Assembly: GCA_000753455.2 (NCBI GenBank)
Contig: LM994670.1
Location: 1,838,162-1,902,161, forward strand
Length of the DNA stretch: 64,000 bases
Direction of reading: 5' to 3'
DNA from: Clostridium jeddahitimonense
Lineage (GTDB): Bacteria > Bacillota > Clostridia > Clostridiales > Clostridiaceae
The position numbers and the translations under genes were made by a program. Positions 25,812-33,588 of the stretch are shown here, piece by piece. The number at the start of each line of letters is the position of its first letter. The first letter of the stretch is position 1. The notes under the pieces were generated by a model. The model was given only the letters and a program-made list of their open reading frames with translations, made no database searches and was not told the origin of the DNA.

Positions 25812-26684
25812 GTACATTTTATTGCAGATTTGGTAAAACTCATTGGTCATCCCTAAAGTAATTATATTATTCAATATTTCTCTATGCTTTAAAAGAGTAA
25901 TTGAGTCTAAAATTTCTTTGCAATGTGATATACAACTTAAAATTAGAAAGTCCATTTCATTTATTATCTCGTTAATAATATCTTTATAGTTTTCTCTATC
26001 TAATTTATGAGTAACTATAAGAGGATTAAATTGATTAGATAAAATGTCCTCTTCTAAGTCGTCAAAAGCATCCATGAGATAAATATATTTACCAATACAA
26101 TATCCTAAGTTATATAACTTATCCCTTAAGGTATTAGAATCTTCAAAAAGGTTATGAGGATAATCTTTAAGAATAGAAGCCATTATATTACTAAAAGGAT
26201 GACAAATTTGGTCTAAAGAATTAAAGTTTTTCTCTTTTTCCATGTTAGACAAATTAGCTAAATTTAATTTTATAATAGAATTAATATTATAATGATTTAA
26301 AGCTGCTTTTTTACTATATGGACCAAGAAAAATATTAAAAACTTTACTTTTATTATTATCATCATCATTAATATTATCTTTTAGTTTATAATCAAAAAAG
26401 GTAATACTTAAATTTGCTGCATATTTTAATGCATTTGTATCTTTAATCACTTGAATATCATAAGTAGGATGCTTAATACATCTTTTATTTTCAATTATTA
26501 TTGATTCATTACTCAAACCTTCTAAGATAAATCCAATAAAGGTCATATCATAGTTTAAAGTTAATCTTGGTATATTCCCAAAGTTGTTTTTTATTGAATA
26601 ACATAACCCATGATAATAACTACGGAAGTATTCAAATTCTTTTACCTTTAGCTCACTTTTTAAAGGTGTAATATATCCAAACAT
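25788..26684 (-). CDS. DUF5685-family protein
   Basis: 298 residues, mostly helical, no signal peptide. The N-terminus MFGYITPLKSELKVKEFEYFR and the following YYHGLCYSIKNNFG match the pattern I know for DUF5685 (usually YCGLC; the first Cys is His here). LTLNYDMTFIGFILEGL follows, and YLMDAFDDLEED then QFNPL form an acidic motif near residue 205 reminiscent of all-helical metal-binding folds. Function is uncharacterised. It lies 24 nt after a J-like/TPR protein gene and is probably cotranscribed with it; family name is from memory, so treat as probable. Confidence 0.65.
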   Translation of the reverse strand: MFGYITPLKSELKVKEFEYFRSYYHGLCYSIKNNFGNIPRLTLNYDMTFIGFILEGLSNESIIIENKRCIKHPTYDIQVIKDTNALKYAANLSITFFDYKLKDNINDDDNNKSKVFNIFLGPYSKKAALNHYNINSIIKLNLANLSNMEKEKNFNSLDQICHPFSNIMASILKDYPHNLFEDSNTLRDKLYNLGYCIGKYIYLMDAFDDLEEDILSNQFNPLIVTHKLDRENYKDIINEIINEMDFLILSCISHCKEILDSITLLKHREILNNIITLGMTNEFYQICNKMYKKIPPNN

Positions 26685-26708
26685 TAAGATGCTCCTTTGA
26701 GTTATAAA

Positions 26709-27467
26709 TTAACACATACCTCCGCCACCATTACCACACATGTTCATATTGTTAGGTGACATTAGGTTTTGCATTAACATACTTTGAAGTGGATTACCAT
26801 TTTGCATGTTTCCTCCTAGAGGGTTACCACCACCTAAAGGATTAGCTCCACCACCTAAGGGGTTACCACCGCCACCAAGAGGATTTCCGCTACCTGCCAT
26901 ACTGTTTAGAATATTTGCAGCATTACCTTGATTACCACCACACATATCTCCGCTATTACCCATTCCAGCACCAGAACCTCCACCACAAAGATCCATATCA
27001 TTTTGAGAGTTATTTTGTGCTGCTATTCTTGCATAATTAGCTCTAATTTGACTTACTTTTCTCGATAATAATTGCATAGTTTCTCTATATTCTTCATTAT
27101 CTGGATTTAACTCTACGGCAGTCTTTAAGTGATTAACACCGGCACTAAACCAACCTTTTTTTAGCATAACAAAACCTTTTAAATAATTCCATTCTGCATT
27201 ATTTTTATCAGAGATTAAATTTAATTCGGTTTCAGCGGCAAGAAATTGTTCTGATTCTATTAAATCACGTATTTCTTTTAATTTCCCTTCATTAGATAAA
27301 GTACGAAAGGCTTCATTTACTTTTGAAAGCTTTTCTTCAGTCAAAAATTCTACTGGATTATCTGAATTAGCATTAAGATTGTTAGATTCAATTATATTCT
27401 TATAAGCAATTTCTATTTCATCTTTAGATGCATTTGGTCTAATGCCTAAGATCTTATAAGGATTCAT
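26709..27467 (-). CDS. J-domain-like/TPR protein with Gly-Asn-Cys-rich tail
   Basis: 252 residues in three parts. Residues 1-60 look like a J domain (NPYKILGIRPNASKDEIEIAY, then NEAFRTLSN) but the HPD tripeptide needed to stimulate Hsp70 is missing (the loop reads NLNANSDNPVEF). Residues 66-130 form TPR-like helices (WNYLKGFVMLKKGWFSAGVNHL, ELNPDNEEY). Residues 150-252 are low complexity: Gly-rich with CGGG pieces, five NPL repeats (NPLGGG units), and MC at the end. Start ATG after AAAGGAG. Possibly a scaffold rather than a true co-chaperone; function unknown. Confidence 0.75.
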   Translation of the reverse strand: MNPYKILGIRPNASKDEIEIAYKNIIESNNLNANSDNPVEFLTEEKLSKVNEAFRTLSNEGKLKEIRDLIESEQFLAAETELNLISDKNNAEWNYLKGFVMLKKGWFSAGVNHLKTAVELNPDNEEYRETMQLLSRKVSQIRANYARIAAQNNSQNDMDLCGGGSGAGMGNSGDMCGGNQGNAANILNSMAGSGNPLGGGGNPLGGGANPLGGGNPLGGNMQNGNPLQSMLMQNLMSPNNMNMCGNGGGGMC

Positions 27468-27577
27468 ATATAAATAGCTCCTTTATTAACTATTGAATTA
27501 TTATAATATATTCTTAACTTAAAGAAAGAGTGATAAAAAAGGATGAATGATTTATTTCTATATAGTATCAAGTTATA

Positions 27578-27655
27578 AATTCTAATAATTATCCAAATAC
27601 ATTTTCAGATGGAATGAAAAGAAAATTAGATATTAGAGAAAGTAGTTTAGAATAA
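27578..27655 (+). pseudogene. Possible gene remnant
   Basis: A 25-codon open stretch ending at TAA (27653-27655) reads NSNNYPNTFSDGMKRKLDI and so on, with coding-like composition, preceded by a stop and lacking a start and ribosome binding site. It lies in the otherwise AT-rich 252-nt gap between the J-like gene and the Cys-rich gene. It may be a decayed gene end or chance. Confidence 0.2.
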
Positions 27656-27672
27656 GTATTTTTTTTATTAGT

Positions 27673-27711
27673 AAAATAATAAAAGCTTAGATATATTATT
27701 TATATCTAAGC
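27673..27711 (-). terminator. Terminator of the Cys-rich TPR gene
   Basis: On the minus strand GCTTAGATAT pairs with ATATCTAAGC, followed by TTTTATTATTTT. Confidence 0.8.
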
Positions 27712-27719
27712 GCTTATTA

Positions 27720-28121
27720 TTAAATACAATCGATTAGATCGCCACCCATACACTCGCAACAACTATCTAAACATATTAAATCACAGCAACTAAAATTACA
27801 GTCACAACAACAATCATCACAGCAACAACAAGAGCAACCACGATTTCTATGTCTATATCCACCTCTATAATAATCGTCGCTATAACGTCTGCCTCTTCCA
27901 AAAAGGTTAATTAGCTCATTATTATATATATAGTTATCAGGAGCTAAATCACAAGCTATTTTAAGATGATTTAATGATTCATCAAACCATTGCTTTGATA
28001 GCAATACTTTGCTATATAGATAATGCCAAGTAGAGTCATTGCAAGGATTATTTTTTAATATAGATTCTGCTGAACTAAAATCACTTATATTTATTAGATT
28101 TTGTACTAAAGCATAATTCAT
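27720..28121 (-). CDS. Small TPR-like protein with cysteine-rich C-terminus
   Basis: 133 residues. Residues 5-66 (AESILKNNP, WHYLYSKVLLSKQWFDESLNHL, LAPDN) parallel the TPR part of the J-like protein downstream, so the two are paralogues, but the J domain is absent. After a basic Arg/Tyr linker (RGRRYSDDYYRGGYRHRNR) the last 38 residues hold 16 cysteines in clusters such as CSCCCCDDCCCDC. The tail could bind metal or form crosslinks; neither is shown. GGAGGG precedes ATG (28121). It has its own terminator, so it is probably a separate transcript from the J-like/DUF5685 pair. Confidence 0.75.
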   Translation of the reverse strand: MNYALVQNLINISDFSSAESILKNNPCNDSTWHYLYSKVLLSKQWFDESLNHLKIACDLAPDNYIYNNELINLFGRGRRYSDDYYRGGYRHRNRGCSCCCCDDCCCDCNFSCCDLICLDSCCECMGGDLIDCI

Positions 28122-28202
28122 AATATCCCTCCACTAAGTTTATAGTATTAATTATACACAATTTAAGGTAAAAATATTAAAAAAACACCAAAGAAATCAA
28201 AA

Positions 28203-28231
28203 TTCACTTATCATATATAGACAATTATGAT
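28203..28231 (+). promoter_or_regulatory. Promoter of the ArsC/Spx-like gene
   Basis: TTCACT (28203-28208), 17-bp spacer, TATGAT (28226-28231), about 38 nt before the start. Confidence 0.45.
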
Positions 28232-28268
28232 AAAATTATTTAAAAACTAATGAATGGAGAGTAGAGTT

Positions 28269-28616
28269 ATGACATTATTTATATCTTATCCTAAATGTAC
28301 AACTTGCATAAAGGCAAAAAAATTTTTACAAAACAAAAATATCGACTTTGTAGAAAGACATATAGTTGAAGAAAATCCAACTAAAGAAGAACTTACAAAG
28401 TGGATAAGTCAAAGTAATTTAGAAATAAAGAAATTCTTTAATACGTCTGGAAAACTATATAAGGAGATGGGATTAAAAGATAAATTGAAAGTAATGACAG
28501 ATGAAGAAAAAATTGATTTGTTATCAACAAATGGAATGCTTGTTAAAAGGCCAATATTAATTAAGGAAGATTTAGTATTAGTTGGTTTTAAAGAAGATGA
28601 GTATAATAACTTATAA
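28269..28616 (+). CDS. ArsC/Spx-family thioredoxin-fold protein
   Basis: 115 residues. Thioredoxin fold with CTTC (Cys10-Cys13) in YPKCTTCIKAKKFL, the EENPTKEEL segment and the terminal RPILIKEDLVLVGF pattern characteristic of ArsC/YffB/Spx proteins. It may be a redox enzyme (arsenate-reductase-like) or a Spx-type regulator; the CxxC is present, but no ars genes are nearby. ATG 28269 follows GGAGA; the ATG at 28254 lies before it. Confidence 0.85.
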   Translation: MTLFISYPKCTTCIKAKKFLQNKNIDFVERHIVEENPTKEELTKWISQSNLEIKKFFNTSGKLYKEMGLKDKLKVMTDEEKIDLLSTNGMLVKRPILIKEDLVLVGFKEDEYNNL

Positions 28617-28647
28617 AATTTATTAAGAAAATAGGGAGTTTTACATA

Positions 28648-28980
28648 ATGACAAATAGATTACCAAAAGAATATATAGCACAAATAGCTAAAGCATCAAC
28701 TTATTTTGCTTTTAAAAATGGCCCAATAAAAGAGCTAATAAAAAATAATAAAATTTCTGAAGAGGATTTAAAAGATATTCAAAAATATATGGATGATCAT
28801 TTAGCATATCTTTACACTGTATTACTTGAAGAAAATAACATTAAAAAATTTGATTTAATAGTAAATACTATGAATAAGTTTTATGTAAATGATACTGAGG
28901 AAGTAGTTATTAATGATGATGGCTTTGACAAGTTTTATGACAGCCTATTCCCGAAGACTAATAATATAACAGTTAAATAA
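28648..28980 (+). CDS. Conserved hypothetical protein, helical
   Basis: 110 residues, acidic, predicted mostly alpha-helical (RLPKEYIAQIAKASTYFAFKN, SEEDLKDIQKYMDDHLAYLY). No motif, signal or membrane segment recognised. ATG after AGGGAG, 31 nt behind the ArsC-like gene and 21 nt before the next, so all three are likely one transcript. Confidence 0.7.
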   Translation: MTNRLPKEYIAQIAKASTYFAFKNGPIKELIKNNKISEEDLKDIQKYMDDHLAYLYTVLLEENNIKKFDLIVNTMNKFYVNDTEEVVINDDGFDKFYDSLFPKTNNITVK

Positions 28981-29001
28981 TATTGCCAAGGAGGAATTAA
29001 A

Positions 29002-29415
29002 ATGTACATTGCATTTGGAAATAGAGTTGTAGATAGTAAGGACTTTATAAAAGTAATTGAAGAAAATACAGAATTTAAAGTAATAAAAGATATGAGTAAA
29101 GGGTCTAAAAGGGAAGATATAGTCGCTTTAAATTTAAGCATTGATATATCAGAACTAAATGAAGAAATAGCAGAGAATTATAATTTAGAAGATTTAGATG
29201 AGGATACATTATTTGAAGAATATATGACAATTACTGAAGAAGTAGGGTATGAATTAGAAGAATATTTACCTGATGATTCAATAATAAAATTTCAAGCTTA
29301 TAAATGGGATCCATCAGATAATGATATAAAAGCTATTATAGTAATAGTTCCAGAAGAGTTAGGCGAAAGAAAAGCAATGGATTTAATTAAAAGATTACTA
29401 AAACAAGTAGAATAA
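29002..29415 (+). CDS. Hypothetical acidic protein
   Basis: 137 residues, acidic, with an ISELNEEIAENYNLEDLDEDTLF stretch and a C-terminal beta-alpha unit (AIIVIVPEELGERKAMDLIKRLL). No family recognised, cytoplasmic by absence of hydrophobic segments. Strong AAGGAGG at proper spacing supports it as a real gene, probably cotranscribed with the two upstream genes. Confidence 0.7.
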   Translation: MYIAFGNRVVDSKDFIKVIEENTEFKVIKDMSKGSKREDIVALNLSIDISELNEEIAENYNLEDLDEDTLFEEYMTITEEVGYELEEYLPDDSIIKFQAYKWDPSDNDIKAIIVIVPEELGERKAMDLIKRLLKQVE

Positions 29416-29495
29416 CAACTTGCATACCATAAACTGAATAAATAAACTTTAAACTACAGAAAATATCATAAGAAGATATAGAAAGGAAGATTTCT

Positions 29496-30461
29496 ATGAA
29501 TTATGATGTTAAACCTATTCTAGTCATTAGTAAATGTTTAGGGTTTGAGGCTTGTAGATATAACGGTGGAATTGAAAACAATGTTTTTATAGAGAACTTA
29601 AGAAATTACGTAGAGTTTATAACTGTATGTCCAGAAACTGATTCAGGGCTACCAGTTCCAAGAGATGTTTTAAGAATAATTCAAAAAGACAATAAGTGTG
29701 GATTAGTAGTATCTACAACTGGTCAAGATGTGACAGCAAAGTTAGATGGATTTACTGAGAAATTTTTAAGCGATTTAGGCGATATTGATGGATTTATTTT
29801 AAAAAATAAATCACCAACTTGTGGAGTAAAGGATGCAAAAATATATACATCAATAGATAAAGGTGCGGCAATTAAAAGAGGTAAGGGGGTTTTTGTACAG
29901 AGGATAACAAATAAATATCCTAATATAATAATAGAAGATGAAGGACGATTAACTAACTTTAAAATAAGAGAGCATTTTTTAACTAGGATATTTGTATTAG
30001 CGAGTTTCAGAGAGGCTAAAAAGAGTAACGATAAAGGGAAATTAAAAGATTTTCACCTTAAAAATACCCTCTTATTTTTAGCATATAGTCAGAAATATTC
30101 AAAACTCTTAGATTCATTAATTTATAATGATGATTCGTTTAATAGTAAAATGGTATTTAATGAGTATGAAAAATACCTTTATAAGCTTTTAGAAAGAGCC
30201 CCTAGATATACATCTAATATAAATGTATTACTAAAATCTATTGATAGTTTCAAAGATAATATAACACAAGAAGAAATGCAATTTATTTGGAATACAATTG
30301 ATAAGTATAAAAAAGGGTTAGTACCTTTCTCAGTTCCTCTGTACTTAGTAAAAGGCTATATAATAAGATTTGATTTAGATTATTTATCAAATCAGAGTTT
30401 CTTTATGCCTTATCCAGAGGAATTAATTCATGTAAATGATTCAGGAAAACTTATACACTAG
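29496..30461 (+). CDS. DUF523-DUF1722 protein (TudS-like domain plus YbgA-like domain)
   Basis: 321 residues. N-terminal DUF523/TudS domain (about 8-145) with conserved cysteines in SKCLGFEACRYNGG, TVCPE and SPTCGVKD, which in thiouracil desulfurase hold an Fe-S cluster. C-terminal DUF1722 (about 160-315) begins REHFLTRIFVLASFRE, as in YbgA. This two-domain arrangement is known in bacteria. It may desulfurate thiolated nucleobases; the role of DUF1722 is unknown. Start after AAAGGAAG. Confidence 0.88.
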   Translation: MNYDVKPILVISKCLGFEACRYNGGIENNVFIENLRNYVEFITVCPETDSGLPVPRDVLRIIQKDNKCGLVVSTTGQDVTAKLDGFTEKFLSDLGDIDGFILKNKSPTCGVKDAKIYTSIDKGAAIKRGKGVFVQRITNKYPNIIIEDEGRLTNFKIREHFLTRIFVLASFREAKKSNDKGKLKDFHLKNTLLFLAYSQKYSKLLDSLIYNDDSFNSKMVFNEYEKYLYKLLERAPRYTSNINVLLKSIDSFKDNITQEEMQFIWNTIDKYKKGLVPFSVPLYLVKGYIIRFDLDYLSNQSFFMPYPEELIHVNDSGKLIH

Positions 30462-30546
30462 AATAAATAAAAATATCCTTTCTAAAATGGAATAGTATTT
30501 ATCTTTAGGATAATACTAAGTTTATAAAGTTTTAGGAGGATGCCAC

Positions 30547-30792
30547 ATGAATAATACGAATGATTGGGATAATTGGAAAGATGCCTTAGGAAAAGCTGTA
30601 GATTTGGGTGAAAACATAGGTTTATCAAATAGTAGTATAAATAATATTGCTGAAAAAGTTGGTGGCTTTCTAGCAAATCATGTTGAACCAACTAATGATG
30701 AAGAAAAACTTCTAAAAGAACTTTGGGATGTTGGAAATCAACATGATAAGCATGTATTAGCTAAGCTTGTAGTAAAAATGACAAAAAAATAA
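30547..30792 (+). CDS. DUF3243-family small protein
   Basis: 81 residues. NDWDNWKDALGKAVDLGENIGLS and NIAEKVGGFLANHVEPTNDEEKLLKELWDVG match the YmfJ-like DUF3243 pattern. Helical and soluble; function unknown. Strong TAGGAGG and own terminator indicate a separate, well-expressed gene. Confidence 0.82.
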   Translation: MNNTNDWDNWKDALGKAVDLGENIGLSNSSINNIAEKVGGFLANHVEPTNDEEKLLKELWDVGNQHDKHVLAKLVVKMTKK

Positions 30793-30805
30793 TCCTTTAA
30801 CTTAT

Positions 30806-30838
30806 GCCAGAAATATAATTAAAGTATTTCTGGCTTTT
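30806..30838 (+). terminator. Terminator after the DUF3243 gene
   Basis: GCCAGAAATA (30806-30815) pairs with TATTTCTGGC (30825-30834), then TTTT. Confidence 0.9.
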
Positions 30839-30929
30839 ATATATTAAAAATAATAATGTTATGTTAGAGATATATATTTAACTTAATTCACATATAAATA
30901 ATTTGTAGTAATTTATGAGGAGAGGTATA

Positions 30930-31742
30930 TTGTATACGAAAAGTGCATTAAGAAATTTTTTATTTTGGTCTAGCCTTGCTATTATAGTAAATATAATTAT
31001 TTATTATTTATATGGAGTGGGAGATGCATTAGAATTTTTAGGTGGATATGTTATAGAATTAAGTTTAAGTGTAGATAATTTGTTTTTATTTCTTGTTATA
31101 TTTTCAAGCTTTGGAATTCCTATTACTTATCAGCATAGAGTTTTAACATACGGTATATTCGGAGCTATGATATTGAGATTTGTATTTATCTTCTTAGGAA
31201 TTGCTGTTGTAAATAGATTTCATTGGTTACTATATATTTTTGGAGTTATTCTTGTTATAAGTAGTATTAAATTATTTACAAAGCATAACGAAACAGAAGA
31301 ATTTAAAGGTAATTTCTTTATGAGGTTTGTTCAAAGAATAATTCCTGTTACAAACAAAATATACGGGCAAAAGTTTTTTGTAAGAATAAATGGACATCTT
31401 TGGGCAACTCCATTAATGCTAATTTTAATTTTAATAGAAAGTTCAGATATTATATTTGCTATAGATTCTATTCCGGCAATTTTTTCTATTACTACTAATC
31501 CATTAATAGTTTACAGTTCAAATATATTAGCTGTCTTAGGATTAAGAAGTTTATATTTTTTACTTGTAAAGTTAGATTCAATGTTTAAATGCATACGATA
31601 CGGAGTAGGTTTTGTTTTAATGTTTACAGGAATTAAACTTATTATATTATATTTTAATATTACAATACCAACGCTTATATCTTTATTAATAATATTTATT
31701 ATTTTACTTTTTAGTATATTGTTTTCGTTGATTATTGATTAG
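30930..31742 (+). CDS. TerC-family integral membrane protein
   Basis: About 270 residues with seven or more hydrophobic helices. Diagnostic acidic membrane motifs are present: ELSLSVDNLFLFLVIFSSF near residue 45 and LIESSDIIFAIDSIPAIF near residue 175. TerC proteins are linked to metal-ion (Mn) efflux and to metal loading of secreted proteins; the substrate here is unproven. TTG 30930 is preferred because GGAGAGG lies just before it, while ATG 30915 overlaps that site. An HAD phosphatase gene follows 46 nt downstream. Confidence 0.88.
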   Translation: MYTKSALRNFLFWSSLAIIVNIIIYYLYGVGDALEFLGGYVIELSLSVDNLFLFLVIFSSFGIPITYQHRVLTYGIFGAMILRFVFIFLGIAVVNRFHWLLYIFGVILVISSIKLFTKHNETEEFKGNFFMRFVQRIIPVTNKIYGQKFFVRINGHLWATPLMLILILIESSDIIFAIDSIPAIFSITTNPLIVYSSNILAVLGLRSLYFLLVKLDSMFKCIRYGVGFVLMFTGIKLIILYFNITIPTLISLLIIFIILLFSILFSLIID

Positions 31743-31788
31743 TATTATACTAGAATATATAAAAAGTAACTTAACAAAGGAGGACAAT

Positions 31789-32517
31789 ATGAAAAAAATT
31801 GCGGCTTTTTTTGATATTGATGGAACAATTTATAGAGAAGGATTAATCACAGAAGTATTTAAAAAGATAATAAAATATGAATTGGTTGATGAAGAGAAGT
31901 GGTACAATGAAGTACGCCCTGCATATTTATTATGGGATAAAAGACAAGGTGATTATGATACATATCTGTTAAAGATGGTAGATATTTATGTAGAAGCAAT
32001 AAAAGGAATAAGCAAAGAGCAAATAGAACATGTTGCTAAAAAAGTAATAGAGCAAAAAGGGGATAGAGTATATACTTTTTCTAGAGAAAGAATAAAATGG
32101 CATCAAGATCAAGGTCATATAGTTATTGCTATCTCAGGTTCGCCATATGAATTAGTAAAAGAAATGTCACAGAAGTATAATATGGATGATTTTAAAGGGA
32201 CTATTTATAAAAGTGATGAAAATAATAATTATACTGGTGATGTAATTCCTATGTGGGATTCAGAAAGTAAACAAAAAGCTCTTCTAGAAATGAAAGAAAA
32301 ATATGATATAGATTTATCTGCTAGCTATGCATATGGTGATACTGCAGGAGACTATACTATGTTTAAATTAGTAGGTATACCATATGCTATAAATCCTACA
32401 AAGGAATTATTAAATAAAATAACTAATGATAAAGAAATAAATGACAAGATTAACATAATAGTTGAGAGAAAGGATGTAACATATAAATTAACCACTACGA
32501 ATTTAGAGTTATTATAA
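31789..32517 (+). CDS. HAD-IB family phosphatase (SerB-like)
   Basis: 242 residues. HAD motif I FFDIDGT (Asp9, Asp11), motif II SGSP (about residue 118-121) and motif IV GDTAGDYTMF (about 182-191) with the Lys of motif III before it. HAD-IB enzymes of this type hydrolyse phosphomonoesters such as phosphoserine or lysolipid phosphates; substrate unknown. ATG 31789 follows AAAGGAGG; the frame is open from 31735 but that start overlaps TerC and has no site. Confidence 0.88.
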   Translation: MKKIAAFFDIDGTIYREGLITEVFKKIIKYELVDEEKWYNEVRPAYLLWDKRQGDYDTYLLKMVDIYVEAIKGISKEQIEHVAKKVIEQKGDRVYTFSRERIKWHQDQGHIVIAISGSPYELVKEMSQKYNMDDFKGTIYKSDENNNYTGDVIPMWDSESKQKALLEMKEKYDIDLSASYAYGDTAGDYTMFKLVGIPYAINPTKELLNKITNDKEINDKINIIVERKDVTYKLTTTNLELL

Positions 32518-32595
32518 ATTGAATTTGAATTAAGAAACTTTTCTTATCAATAGAATAAGATAACTACTATAAAGATTGTATTAGGGGCGAATAGC

Positions 32596-33531
32596 TTGAT
32601 AGGTCTTACAGATTTATTAATTTATCTTGATGAAGAGTTAACAAAGAATTTAAATTCTTTAGTTATAGAAGGCTATATAGAAAAAAGAACCTCTAGGTGG
32701 ATTGAAGATAGAACTATTTCGGGAAATGTCAGATTTCAAGATAGAGAGCAATATTTTGAGGAAGATAGATGTATAAGAGACGAGCGAGATGGATATAAAG
32801 GAAAAAATTATAATAGTGCCGATACATTAACAAATACTAAAGAAAAAACTGAAGGAATTGATGGTAGAAGATTTATAAGAAGGGAAGAGGAATTGACAAG
32901 AATTTATACTATTTTTGAACTTCACAATCAGTTAATAAATGGCATGAATGATTCTAACATACTAAAAAATGTATCAGATGATTGGATGAATGATGATATT
33001 TCAGTAGGTGATTATATACAGCTTAATGGAATCATAGGACAGGATTCTGTATTGTCTTATGTAGATGTATGTTGTAATTTAATCAATTGTATAGGATGTG
33101 ATACCTTAAATTCATTATCAAAGAGTACATCTAGTGACATATATAATTATAATGTTGCTTCTAGTTACTTAATGACTCTTAGAGATTCATTAAATGTAAA
33201 TAATACTCAAGATGTGATAATTAAAACTAACAACAACGATGTAGTATTAATGATGAATAACCAATACCTATTTAATAATTATGGTAATATTTACGAACGT
33301 GCTGGATGCCCTTGTAAAATAGTAGGAAAAGTTATACGTGTTTGTGAAGATGGTGAATATATACACCTATTAAGAAAAACTGGGCAACCAGAATTTTATG
33401 AAAACTTACTTTTATCGAATAGTACGTTAAATGATAGGTTACAGAGTAGTGGACTAATTATTCCTAAAGAACCTAAGTTTAAAATTGATGGAAAAACTTT
33501 GTTAGTAGTACCTATAAGCATGAGTATATAA
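32596..33531 (+). CDS. Hypothetical protein
   Basis: 311 residues, soluble. It starts GLTDLLIYLDEELTKNLNSLVIEGYIEKR, then an Arg/Glu/Asp-rich region to about residue 100, and ends in a beta-rich part with GCPCKIVGKVIRVCEDGEYIHLLRKTG. The opening resembles DUF6414 proteins, where a similar YLDE...NSL segment occurs, but I am not certain. TTG start at 32596 after AGGGGCG. Monocistronic with a strong terminator. Confidence 0.7.
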   Translation: MIGLTDLLIYLDEELTKNLNSLVIEGYIEKRTSRWIEDRTISGNVRFQDREQYFEEDRCIRDERDGYKGKNYNSADTLTNTKEKTEGIDGRRFIRREEELTRIYTIFELHNQLINGMNDSNILKNVSDDWMNDDISVGDYIQLNGIIGQDSVLSYVDVCCNLINCIGCDTLNSLSKSTSSDIYNYNVASSYLMTLRDSLNVNNTQDVIIKTNNNDVVLMMNNQYLFNNYGNIYERAGCPCKIVGKVIRVCEDGEYIHLLRKTGQPEFYENLLLSNSTLNDRLQSSGLIIPKEPKFKIDGKTLLVVPISMSI

Positions 33532-33551
33532 TTTAATAATTATTAAGAGGT

Positions 33552-33588
33552 AAGAAAATAGGAGAGCTAAATACTCTCCTATTTTCTT
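33552..33588 (+). terminator. Bidirectional terminator
   Basis: A 15-bp perfect stem: AAGAAAATAGGAGAG (33552-33566) with CTCTCCTATTTTCTT (33574-33588). It serves the convergent genes at 32596 and 33587, overlapping the stop of the latter. Confidence 0.88.
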
